Assembly: GCA_949286295.1 (NCBI GenBank) | Contig: CASECK010000140.1 | Location: 1-7,842 of the forward strand | DNA: 7,842 bases | Direction: 5' to 3' | Origin: an uncultured bacterium | GTDB taxonomy: Bacteria > Bacillota > Clostridia > Oscillospirales > Oscillospiraceae | In this document: one piece after another, positions 1 through 6,529 of the stretch | Position numbering within the stretch: position 1 is the stretch's first letter | How the letters are laid out: every line of letters begins with the position of its first letter | The notes under the pieces: model-generated | Seen by the model: only the letters and a program-made list of their open reading frames with translations | Told to the model about the DNA's origin: nothing | The model's database searches: none | Position numbers and translations under genes: made by a program

Positions 1-12
1 GCGGGCCGCCCC

Positions 13-27
13 GCGGCCTCCGGCCGC
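13..27 (+). other. Small GC-rich hairpin upstream of argH
   Basis: A perfect 6-bp stem (13-18 with 22-27) with a 3-base loop lies about 30 bases before the argH start. No T-run follows it, so it does not look like an intrinsic terminator. It may be the spacer after an upstream gene such as argG, or a chance fold in GC-rich DNA. Bases 1-55 show no recognisable promoter or arginine-repressor operator. Confidence 0.3.
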
Positions 28-55
28 CTATTCCGAACGTTGAGGAGCAGAAGCT

Positions 56-1435
56 ATGAAACTATGGGCAGGAAGATTCCAAAAAGAGACCGACGCGCTG
101 GTCAACGATTTCAACTCCTCCATCAGCTTTGACGCCCGGCTGTACCGGCAGGACATCCAGGGTTCCATCGCCCACGCCGCCATGCTGGGCCGGCAGGGAA
201 TCATCGGGCAGGAGGAGGCCGGGGAAATCATCGCGGGGCTGGAGGCCATTCTGGCCGACGTGGAGGCCGGCAGGGTGGAGTTCTCTGCGGACAACGAGGA
301 CATCCACATGAACATCGAGGCGCTGCTGACCCAGCGCATCGGCCAGGCGGGCAAACGCCTGCACACCGCCCGCTCCCGGAACGACCAGGTGGCGGTGGAC
401 ACCCGGCTGTATGTCAAGCAGGAGATTCCCGTCCTCACCGGCCAGCTGCTGGAGCTGGAGCGGGTGCTGGCCGGCAAGGCCAGGGACCATCTGGATACGG
501 TGATGCCGGGCTACACCCACCTGCAGCGGGCCCAGCCCACCACCTTCGCCCACTACATGATGGCCTACGCCAATATGTTCAAGCGGGACGTCACCCGCCT
601 GGAGGACTGCCTGGCGCGGCTGGACGAGTGCCCCCTGGGGGCCGGCGCCCTGGCCGCCTCCACCTATCCGGTGGACCGCTTCCAGACCGCCCGGGCCCTG
701 GGCTTCTCCAAGCCCACCGACAACTCCATGGATTCTGTCTCCGACCGGGACTACGCCATCGAGCTGCTGTCCGCCCTGTCCATCCTGATGATGCACCTGT
801 CCCGGTTCTCCGAGGAGATTGTGCTGTGGTGCTCCTGGGAGTTTAAATTCGTGGACCTGGACGACGCCTACTCCACCGGCTCGTCCATCATGCCCCAGAA
901 GAAAAATCCCGATGTGGCCGAGCTGGTCCGGGGCAAGACCGGGCGGGTGTACGGGGCGCTGGTCACCCTGCTGACCGTGATGAAGTCCCTGCCCCTGGCC
1001 TATAACAAGGATATGCAGGAGGACAAGCAGGCCCTCTTTGACGCCATCGACACGGTGGAGCTGTGCCTGCCCGTCTTTTCCGCCATGCTGGACACCCTCA
1101 CCGTCCGGCCGAAGGATATGGCCCGGGCGGCCTCCGGCGGGTTCATCAACGCCACCGACTGCGCCGACTACCTGACCAAGAAGGGCCTGCCCTTCCGGGA
1201 GGCCTATATGATTGTGGGGCGGCTGGTCAACGCCTGCATCAAGACCGGGGACACCCTGGATACCCTGACGCTGAAGGATTTTCGCGCCATCTGCGCGCTG
1301 TTTGACGAGGATGTGTACGACGCGCTGTCCCTCAAGACCTGCGTCAATGAGAGAAAGGTCTACGGCGGCCCCGCCCGGGAGTGTGTGGAGCAGCAGATTC
1401 AGCTGATTGAGGACTTTGTGGAGGCGCGGAAATGA
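56..1435 (+). CDS. argH: Argininosuccinate lyase
   Basis: Cytosolic enzyme of the last arginine step, splitting argininosuccinate into arginine and fumarate. It belongs to the fumarase/aspartase superfamily, whose members act as homotetramers with active sites built from several subunits. At 459 residues it has the usual family length. Visible motifs are the SRNDQ segment at 107-111, the GYTHLQ segment with T154-H155, and the superfamily signature GSSIMPQKKNPD at 275-286; S277 in the signature loop matches the catalytic serine position of E. coli ArgH. The C-terminal part (about 360-435) fits the ASL C-terminal domain. The ATG at 56 is preceded by GAGGAG (42-47) at 8-base spacing and gives the standard N-terminus (MKLWAGRF). 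The stop overlaps the start of the lipoprotein gene in an ATGA junction. No key residue is missing. argG, the usual partner, is not in the window. Confidence 0.97.
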   Translation: MKLWAGRFQKETDALVNDFNSSISFDARLYRQDIQGSIAHAAMLGRQGIIGQEEAGEIIAGLEAILADVEAGRVEFSADNEDIHMNIEALLTQRIGQAGKRLHTARSRNDQVAVDTRLYVKQEIPVLTGQLLELERVLAGKARDHLDTVMPGYTHLQRAQPTTFAHYMMAYANMFKRDVTRLEDCLARLDECPLGAGALAASTYPVDRFQTARALGFSKPTDNSMDSVSDRDYAIELLSALSILMMHLSRFSEEIVLWCSWEFKFVDLDDAYSTGSSIMPQKKNPDVAELVRGKTGRVYGALVTLLTVMKSLPLAYNKDMQEDKQALFDAIDTVELCLPVFSAMLDTLTVRPKDMARAASGGFINATDCADYLTKKGLPFREAYMIVGRLVNACIKTGDTLDTLTLKDFRAICALFDEDVYDALSLKTCVNERKVYGGPARECVEQQIQLIEDFVEARK

Positions 1436-2091
1436 GCGGGCGGAATCTGGCGTCACTGTTGCTGCTGGCCCTGCTGGCGGGCTGTTCCGCCGGGGGGAAC
1501 GTATCCGGCGGGAGCGGTCCCGCGGGGCCGGCCGGCAGTTCTGTCCCGGAGCTGGAGGCCTCGGAGGGGCCGGGTACTTCTCAGGATACGGAACCGTCCG
1601 CAGCTGCTCTGTCCTTTTCCGACCTGCCGGATACGTTTTCCTTTTCCAGCGAGGACGGTGCGTGGGGGATGGAACTGACCCTGGGGGATGACGGGAGCGT
1701 TCAGGGAATGTGCCGCGACACCTTTGCAGAAGACGTGGGCGCGGAGTATCCTAACGGGACCGAGTACCGCTGCCAGCTCCAGGGGAAATTCTCCCCGCCG
1801 GAGCAGGTGAACGCATATACCTGGTCCACCCATGTGGAGGATCTGAAACTGGTCGGCACCCCGGGGGCCATCACCTATGAGGGGGGCGTCCGGTATATCG
1901 ACTTCGAGCCATACGGTCTGGAGGATGCGGACGAGGTGCTGATCTATCTGCCCGGAACGCCCCTGGCAGATTTGCCCGAAGGACAGTTCCCCTGGCTGGA
2001 CCCCGCGCGTCATGTCTCCAGCGGCACCCTCTCTGTCTATGGCCTTTACAATGTGAACGAAGAACAGGGGTTCGTGGGCGTTCTGGCCTAA
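1432..2091 (+). CDS. Putative lipoprotein of unknown function in the arg operon
   Basis: A 219-residue predicted lipoprotein that I cannot assign a function. Residues 6-16 form a short hydrophobic stretch ending in the lipobox L15-A16-G17-C18, so signal peptidase II processing and anchoring on the outer face of the cell membrane are likely. Residues 19-60 are a Gly/Ser/Ala/Pro-rich linker. Residues about 68-217 form a compact domain with alternating hydrophobic residues suggesting beta strands, two further cysteines (C94, C114), a YPNGT segment (106-110) and a terminal YGLYNVN segment (203-209). It resembles, from memory only, a recurring family of clostridial uncharacterised lipoproteins with YPNGT, PYGL and GLYNV-type motifs. 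The start is supported by GGAGG (1420-1424) 7 bases before the ATG; the ATG overlaps the argH stop (ATGA), implying translational coupling. Codon usage looks by eye less GC-saturated than in the flanking arg genes. It has no obvious role in arginine synthesis; sensing, envelope function or a passenger gene are all possible. Confidence 0.8.
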   Translation: MSGRNLASLLLLALLAGCSAGGNVSGGSGPAGPAGSSVPELEASEGPGTSQDTEPSAAALSFSDLPDTFSFSSEDGAWGMELTLGDDGSVQGMCRDTFAEDVGAEYPNGTEYRCQLQGKFSPPEQVNAYTWSTHVEDLKLVGTPGAITYEGGVRYIDFEPYGLEDADEVLIYLPGTPLADLPEGQFPWLDPARHVSSGTLSVYGLYNVNEEQGFVGVLA

Positions 2092-2122
2092 ACGGCCCGG
2101 AGAGACAAAACTGAAAGAAACC

Positions 2123-2128
2123 AGGTGG
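2123..2128 (+). promoter_or_regulatory. Ribosome binding site deciding the argC start
   Basis: AGGTGG lies 5 bases before the ATG at 2134. A GTG at 2125 could add three residues, but it sits inside this site and has no good Shine-Dalgarno sequence of its own, so the ATG is preferred. Confidence 0.6.
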
Positions 2129-2133
2129 CATCC

Positions 2134-3078
2134 ATGAGCATTCCCAAGGTATACATCGACGGCAAGGAGGGCACCACCGGCCTTCAAATTTACGAGCGGC
2201 TGGGGGGGCGGAAGGACATTGAGCTGCTCCTCATCGGTGAGGACAGGCGCAAGGACCGGTCGGAGCGGAAGAAATTCCTCAACGCCGCCGATTTGGTCTT
2301 TCTCTGCCTGCCCGACGGGGCCGCCCGGGAGGCGGTGGCCATGATTGAAAACCCCCGCACCCGGGTCATCGACGCCTCCACCGCCCACCGCACGGCGGCG
2401 GGCTGGGTATACGGCTTTCCCGAGCTGCTGCCCGGGCAGCGCCAGCGGGTGAAATTCGCTTCCCGGGTGGCCAACCCGGGCTGTCACGCCACCGGATTTT
2501 TGGCCACGGTGGCCCCGCTGGTGCAACTGGGCGTCCTGCCCCGGGACTACCCCCTGAGCTGCTGGTCGCTGACCGGCTACTCCGGCGGGGGGAAGAAGCT
2601 CATCGCCGAGTATGAGGACCCTGGCCGCTCCCCCCTATTGAAGTCGCCGGCTCCGTACGCCCTTGGCCTTCAACACAAGCATCTGCCCGAGATGCAGGCG
2701 GTGGCCGGCCTGGGCGCTCCGCCCGCCTTCCTGCCGGTGCTGGGGGATATTTACAAGGGCATGACCACCTGCGTCATGGTGCACAACCGCCTGCTGAAGG
2801 GCACCCCCACCGCCCAGGACCTCTGCGAGATGCTCCAGAGCTACTATCAGGGACAGGCGCTGGTCCGGGTGCGCCCCTTCGGGGAGGAGACCGGCAGGCT
2901 GTATACCGGCCAGCTGGCCGGCCGGGACGGCCTGGAGATTACCGTCTCCGGCCACGGGGAGCAGACCCTGCTGGCCGCCCAGTTTGACAACCTGGGCAAG
3001 GGGGCCAGCGGCGGGGCGGTGCAGAATATGAATATTATGCTGGGCTTCTCCGAGACGGAGGGGCTGAATCTGACGTGA
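2134..3078 (+). CDS. argC: N-acetyl-gamma-glutamyl-phosphate reductase, short ('uncommon') form
   Basis: NADPH-dependent cytosolic reductase converting N-acetylglutamyl 5-phosphate to the semialdehyde, the third step to ornithine. At 314 residues it is shorter than the roughly 335-345-residue classical ArgC of E. coli and Bacillus, and its motifs match the separate 'uncommon form' subfamily. The N-terminal Rossmann segment reads GKEGTTG (G10, G13, G16). DASTAHR lies at 80-86. The catalytic cysteine is C117 in NPGCHATG, where classical enzymes have NPGCYPT. SGGGKK and HKH (181-183) followed by LPE complete the active-site region. The gene lies 42 bases after the lipoprotein stop and 32 bases before the preferred argJ start, consistent with one transcript. 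The alternative GTG start at 2125 is less likely. Function is secure from the motifs and the operon context. Confidence 0.95.
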   Translation: MSIPKVYIDGKEGTTGLQIYERLGGRKDIELLLIGEDRRKDRSERKKFLNAADLVFLCLPDGAAREAVAMIENPRTRVIDASTAHRTAAGWVYGFPELLPGQRQRVKFASRVANPGCHATGFLATVAPLVQLGVLPRDYPLSCWSLTGYSGGGKKLIAEYEDPGRSPLLKSPAPYALGLQHKHLPEMQAVAGLGAPPAFLPVLGDIYKGMTTCVMVHNRLLKGTPTAQDLCEMLQSYYQGQALVRVRPFGEETGRLYTGQLAGRDGLEITVSGHGEQTLLAAQFDNLGKGASGGAVQNMNIMLGFSETEGLNLT

Positions 3079-3080
3079 AC

Positions 3081-3093
3081 GGCGCTTCGCGCC
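3081..3093 (+). other. Hairpin in the argC-argJ gap
   Basis: A perfect 5-bp stem (3081-3085 with 3089-3093) closes a TTC loop just after the argC stop and before the argJ ribosome binding region. No T-run follows. It might affect mRNA stability or initiation at argJ, or be a chance fold. Confidence 0.4.
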
Positions 3094-3110
3094 CCAAGGA
3101 AAGGCGAGGG

Positions 3111-4340
3111 ATGGATATGTGCAACGAGATATCCGGCGGCGTGTGCGCCGCCCGGGGCTTCCGGGCCGGCGGCGTCCACTGCGGCGTCAAGGCCAGCAGC
3201 AGCCCGGACAAGAACGACCTGGCGCTCATCCTGTCTGAGCGGGAGTGCGCCGCCGCCGCCGTCTACACCCTCAACCGGGTGAAGGCGGCCCCCCTGTACG
3301 TGACCATGGAGCACCTGGAGGACGGGACGGCCTGGGGCGTGGTGGCCAACAGCGGCAACGCCAACGCCTGTTGTCCCATGAGCCATGAGAACGCCCAGGC
3401 CATGTGCGCCGCCGCCGCCGCCGCCACCGGCCGGGAGCCGGAGGATTTTGTGGTGGCCTCCACCGGCGTCATCGGACAGACCATCAACATCGCCGCCTTC
3501 CAGGAGGGGATGCCCCGGGCGGCGGCCGCCCTGAGCGCCAGCGGCTCCGCCGCCGCCGCCAGGGCCATTATGACCACCGACACCACCCAAAAGGAGATTG
3601 CGGTCTCCTTCCAGCTGGGGGGCAGGGAGGTGCGCCTGGGGGCCATCGCCAAGGGCTCTGGGATGATTCACCCCAATATGGGCACCATGCTGGCCTTTCT
3701 CACCACCGACTGCGCCATCACCCCCGCGCTGCTGGCCGACGCCCTGCGGGAGGTGGCGGCCAAGACCTTCAACCGGGTCACTGTGGACGGGGACACCTCC
3801 ACCAACGACACCTGCGCGGTGCTGGCCAACGGCATGGCGGGCAACCCCCTGGTGGAGTGGAAGGACCAGGACTATGAGGCCTTCCGGGACGCCCTGGCCT
3901 ATGTGTGCCGCCATCTGGCCCGGGCCATCGCCGCCGACGGCGAAGGGGCGAGCAAGCTGATTACCTGCCGGGTGGCGGGCGCCCGCAGCGAGGAGAGCGC
4001 CGAGCGGCTGGCCAAGGCGGTGGTGGGTTCCTCCCTGGTGAAGACCGCCATGTTCGGCGCCGACGCCAACTGGGGCCGGGTGCTGTGCGCCATGGGCTAT
4101 TCCAAGGCCCCCTTCCGGCCAGAGCGGGTGGACATCTCCTTCCGCTCCGGCGCTGGCCAGGTGCTGGTCTGCCAGGGAGGGGACGGAACGGCCTTTGACG
4201 AGACCGCGGCCCGGGAGATTCTCTCCCAGAAGGAAGTGGTCATTGACGTGGACCTGCACGAGGGGGAGGACAGCGCCGAGTGCTGGGGCTGCGATCTCAC
4301 CTATGACTATGTGAAAATCAACGGCGACTACCGGACCTGA
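3111..4340 (+). CDS. argJ: Bifunctional glutamate N-acetyltransferase / ornithine acetyltransferase
   Basis: Transfers the acetyl group of N-acetylornithine to glutamate, giving ornithine and recycling N-acetylglutamate; some members also use acetyl-CoA. From 3111 the protein has 409 residues, the usual length. ArgJ precursors cleave themselves before a conserved threonine that becomes the N-terminal nucleophile of the beta chain. Here that is T192 in KGSGMIHPNMGTML, predicting chains of about 191 and 218 residues. The oxyanion-hole pair T118-G119 is in STGVIGQ, and the C-terminus (GCDLTYDYVKING) is typical. The start is uncertain: ATG 3111 and ATG 3117 are both close to AAAGG (3100-3104) and GAGGG (3106-3110), and a GTG at 3075 overlapping the argC stop would add 12 residues unlike the family. 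Whether it acts on acetyl-CoA cannot be told from sequence alone. It contains an unusual run of six GCC codons (3408-3425). Confidence 0.95.
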   Translation: MDMCNEISGGVCAARGFRAGGVHCGVKASSSPDKNDLALILSERECAAAAVYTLNRVKAAPLYVTMEHLEDGTAWGVVANSGNANACCPMSHENAQAMCAAAAAATGREPEDFVVASTGVIGQTINIAAFQEGMPRAAAALSASGSAAAARAIMTTDTTQKEIAVSFQLGGREVRLGAIAKGSGMIHPNMGTMLAFLTTDCAITPALLADALREVAAKTFNRVTVDGDTSTNDTCAVLANGMAGNPLVEWKDQDYEAFRDALAYVCRHLARAIAADGEGASKLITCRVAGARSEESAERLAKAVVGSSLVKTAMFGADANWGRVLCAMGYSKAPFRPERVDISFRSGAGQVLVCQGGDGTAFDETAAREILSQKEVVIDVDLHEGEDSAECWGCDLTYDYVKINGDYRT

Positions 4341-4365
4341 GCGGCCCGGCGGGACGGCCGAAGGA

Positions 4366-4371
4366 GAGGAG
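4366..4371 (+). promoter_or_regulatory. argB ribosome binding site
   Basis: GAGGAG, part of a longer purine-rich tract (4361-4371), lies 9 bases before the argB ATG. The 40-base argJ-argB gap also holds a weak 5-bp stem (4342-4346 with 4356-4360) just upstream of this site. Confidence 0.6.
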
Positions 4372-4380
4372 CGGGACAAT

Positions 4381-5238
4381 ATGTCCTTTCAGGAAACCGA
4401 CCGGGCCCAGGTGCTGGCCGAGGCCCTGCCCTATATCCAGCGCTTCTATGGCAAGACCATCGTGGTAAAGTACGGCGGCAGCGCCATGGTGTCCGGCCAG
4501 CTGCGCCACGCCGTCATCTCGGACATCGTGCTGCTGTCCCTGGTGGGAATCCGGGTGGTGATGGTCCACGGCGGCGGGCCTGAAATCAGCCGGATGCTGG
4601 AACAGGTGGGCAAAAACAGCCACTTTGTGGACGGCCTGCGCTACACGGACGGGGAGACCATGGACATCGTGCAGCAGGTGCTGTGCGGCAAGGTGAACAA
4701 GGACCTGGCGGCCACCATCAACCGCACCGGCGGCCGGGCCCTGGGCCTGTGCGGCCTGGACGGCGGCCTGTTCCAGGCCAGGAAGCTGGACGACAAATAC
4801 GGCCTGGTGGGGGAGATTCACCAGGTGGACCCCCGGCCCGTCACCGACGCGCTGGCGGACGGGTATATCCCCGTGGTGTCCACCGTGGCCCAGGGGACCG
4901 ACGATGCGGTGGCCTACAACGTCAACGCCGACACCGCCGCGGCCAAGCTGGCGGTGGCCCTGAAGGCGGAGAAGCTGATTTTGCTCACCGACGTGCGGGG
5001 ACTGCTCCGGGACCCCGGGGACGAGAACACGCTGATTGCCGAGCTGCAGCTGTCCTCCGTCCCCGCCTTGGTGCGGGAGGGCGTCATCACCGGGGGGATG
5101 ATTCCCAAGGTGGACTGCTGCGTGGAGAGCGTGCGCTCCGGCGTGGGCTCGGCCGTCATTCTGGACGGCCGGGTGCCCCACTCCATTCTCATGGAGCTGC
5201 TCACCGACGCGGGCATCGGCACCATGCTGGTAAAGTAA
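4381..5238 (+). CDS. argB: Acetylglutamate kinase
   Basis: ATP-dependent cytosolic kinase of the amino-acid kinase family that phosphorylates the gamma-carboxyl of N-acetylglutamate. Visible motifs are VVKYGGSAM with K30 and the glycines after it, HGGGPEI (H63-G66) for substrate binding, NVNAD (N182, D184) and GGMIPKV with K243 near the nucleotide. At 285 residues it is longer than the 258-residue arginine-insensitive E. coli enzyme. The extra 25 or so N-terminal residues before the first strand match the N-terminal helix of arginine-inhibited hexameric enzymes such as those of Thermotoga and Pseudomonas. Feedback inhibition by arginine is therefore inferred, which suits an ArgJ-based cyclic route where this kinase is the usual control point. 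It begins 40 bases after argJ with a good ribosome binding site. No missing residue was seen. Confidence 0.96.
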   Translation: MSFQETDRAQVLAEALPYIQRFYGKTIVVKYGGSAMVSGQLRHAVISDIVLLSLVGIRVVMVHGGGPEISRMLEQVGKNSHFVDGLRYTDGETMDIVQQVLCGKVNKDLAATINRTGGRALGLCGLDGGLFQARKLDDKYGLVGEIHQVDPRPVTDALADGYIPVVSTVAQGTDDAVAYNVNADTAAAKLAVALKAEKLILLTDVRGLLRDPGDENTLIAELQLSSVPALVREGVITGGMIPKVDCCVESVRSGVGSAVILDGRVPHSILMELLTDAGIGTMLVK

Positions 5239-5249
5239 ACGACACGCCG

Positions 5250-5273
5250 CCTCCGCCCCACCTGGGCTGGAGG
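5250..5273 (+). other. Hairpin in the argB-argD gap
   Basis: Bases 5250-5258 pair with 5264-5273 to give nine base pairs with a single bulged T (5268) and a 5-base loop. The 3' arm includes GGAGG (5269-5273), the best Shine-Dalgarno-like match in the gap, although it is 19 bases from the argD ATG. No T-run follows, so termination is unlikely. A role in RNA processing or in argD translation is possible but unproven. Confidence 0.45.
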
Positions 5274-5292
5274 AGAAAACGGGGGAAAGGCT

Positions 5293-6471
5293 ATGAAATT
5301 TGAAGAGATTCGGGCGCTGGATGAACAGTATGTGATGCACTCGTACAGCCGCTTCCCGGTGGCGGTGGACCACGGGAAGGGGGCCACCCTCTGGGATACG
5401 GAGGGCAGGGAATATATCGACTTTACCGCCGGCATCGGCGTGTGTTCCCTGGGCTACGCCGACGAGGGCTGGCAGCAGGCCATCGCCCGCCAGGCGGCCA
5501 AGCTGGGGCACATCTCCAATTTGTTCTATACCGAGCCCTATGCCCTGGTTGCCCAGAAGCTGTGCACCCGCACGGGCCTGTCCAACGCCATGTTCGCCAA
5601 CTCCGGGGCGGAGGCCAACGAGGCCATGATCAAGCTGGCCCGAAAGTACTCCTATGACCGCTACGGCAAGGGGCGGGGCACCATTCTCACCCTGCGCAAC
5701 TCCTTCCACGGACGTACCATCACCACCCTGTCGGCCACCGGACAGGACAAGTTCCATGACTACTTTTTCCCCTTCACCGAGGGGTTCCGTTATGCCGGGG
5801 CCAACGACATCTCCAGCCTGGAGGAGGTGGCCGGCCACGACGTGTGCGCCGTTATGATGGAGCTGGTCCAGGGGGAGGGGGGCGTGTTGCCCCTGGATGT
5901 GAAGTATGTCCAGGCGGTGGCCAGCCTGTGCGCCAGGCGGGACTGGCTGCTGCTGGTGGACGAGGTCCAGTCCGGCGTGGGCCGCACCGGTACCCTGTTT
6001 GCCTTCCAGCAGTACGGCATCCGGCCGGATGTGGTCTCCTTCGCCAAGGGCATCGCCGGGGGCCTGCCCTTCGGCGGCGTGCTGGCCGGGGAGAAGTGCC
6101 GGGATGTGTTCGCCCCGGGGACCCACGGCACCACCTTTGGGGGCAATCCGGTGTCCGCCGCCGCCGCCTGCTATGTGCTGGACCGGATGGACGGCGGGTT
6201 CCTGGAGCAGGTCAAGGAGAAGGGGGCGTACATCCGCCGGGCTGTGGAAGAGATGGGACTGCCCTGCCTGGGGGAGACCCGGGGACTGGGGATGATGCTG
6301 GGCGTCGACGTGACGGGGGAGCGGAGCAACCGGGAGCTGGCCAGTATTCTTATCGAGAAGGGGTTATTGGTGCTCACGGCGGGCGCCGGCCTGCGTCTGC
6401 TGCCCCCCCTGGTGATCACCCGGGAGGAGATAGATAAGGGCCTGGCCATTCTGAAGGCCGCGCTGTCCTGA
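5293..6471 (+). CDS. argD: Acetylornithine aminotransferase
   Basis: Pyridoxal-phosphate enzyme of the class III aminotransferases that converts N-acetylglutamate semialdehyde to N-acetylornithine using glutamate as amino donor. Its 392 residues match the family. The phosphate-binding segment is ANSGAEANEA (S104-G105-A106). D223 in LLVDEVQSG should contact the pyridine nitrogen. K252 in FAKGIAGGLP is the predicted Schiff-base lysine, and HGTTFGGNP (278-286) supplies further cofactor contacts. Some ArgD enzymes also act in lysine synthesis (succinyldiaminopimelate); the sequence cannot settle that here. The ATG at 5293 gives the usual N-terminus, but its ribosome binding site is poor: only GGGGGA (5281-5286) is at sensible spacing. 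The gap to argB is 54 bases and holds a hairpin. Confidence 0.95.
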   Translation: MKFEEIRALDEQYVMHSYSRFPVAVDHGKGATLWDTEGREYIDFTAGIGVCSLGYADEGWQQAIARQAAKLGHISNLFYTEPYALVAQKLCTRTGLSNAMFANSGAEANEAMIKLARKYSYDRYGKGRGTILTLRNSFHGRTITTLSATGQDKFHDYFFPFTEGFRYAGANDISSLEEVAGHDVCAVMMELVQGEGGVLPLDVKYVQAVASLCARRDWLLLVDEVQSGVGRTGTLFAFQQYGIRPDVVSFAKGIAGGLPFGGVLAGEKCRDVFAPGTHGTTFGGNPVSAAAACYVLDRMDGGFLEQVKEKGAYIRRAVEEMGLPCLGETRGLGMMLGVDVTGERSNRELASILIEKGLLVLTAGAGLRLLPPLVITREEIDKGLAILKAALS

Positions 6472-6477
6472 ATAACA

Positions 6478-6510
6478 GGGCGCGGGGGAGGACCTCCTCG
6501 CCGCGCGCCC
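6478..6510 (+). other. Strong GC-rich hairpin between argD and argF
   Basis: This near-symmetrical fold has 7 bp at the base (6478-6484 with 6504-6510), a bulged G (6503), 2 bp, a G-G mismatch, 4 bp and an ACCT loop (6492-6495). It fills most of the argD-argF gap and leaves the AGGTGG of argF just outside its base. There is no T-run, so simple termination is unlikely. An mRNA-processing or 3'-stabilising element, or partial attenuation, are options. Confidence 0.55.
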
Positions 6511-6516
6511 GATGAT

Positions 6517-6522
6517 AGGTGG
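6517..6522 (+). promoter_or_regulatory. Ribosome binding site deciding the argF start
   Basis: AGGTGG lies 7 bases before the ATG at 6530. The earlier in-frame ATG at 6512 abuts the hairpin and has no accessible ribosome binding site. The same AGGTGG form precedes argC. Confidence 0.65.
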
Positions 6523-6529
6523 TTGGTTT

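Noticed and set aside
1..55. Arginine-repressor (ArgR/AhrC) operator or promoter upstream of argH
   Set aside because: No AT-rich palindrome of the TGAAT/ATTCA type and no -35/-10 pair is visible. The same holds for the gaps between the genes.
2076..2098. Hairpin spanning the lipoprotein stop codon, possibly a terminator
   Set aside because: The stem is only 7 bp with a bulge and an 8-base loop, and no T-run follows, so it is not convincing.
2125..2133. GTG at 2125 as the argC start
   Set aside because: It lies within the AGGTGG that serves the ATG at 2134 and has only A-rich sequence upstream.
4318..6126. A 602-codon open frame on the - strand opposite argB and argD
   Set aside because: It is a shadow of strongly G/C-biased third positions in the real genes; its translation is low-complexity, rich in Gly, His, Gln and Val, and matches no family I recognise. 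The same applies to the long - strand frames at 62-1456, 1453-2526, 2847-4379 and 6587-7555.
6512..6529. ATG at 6512 as the argF start
   Set aside because: It directly follows a strong hairpin without a free ribosome binding site, while 6530 has AGGTGG at good spacing and a family-like N-terminus.
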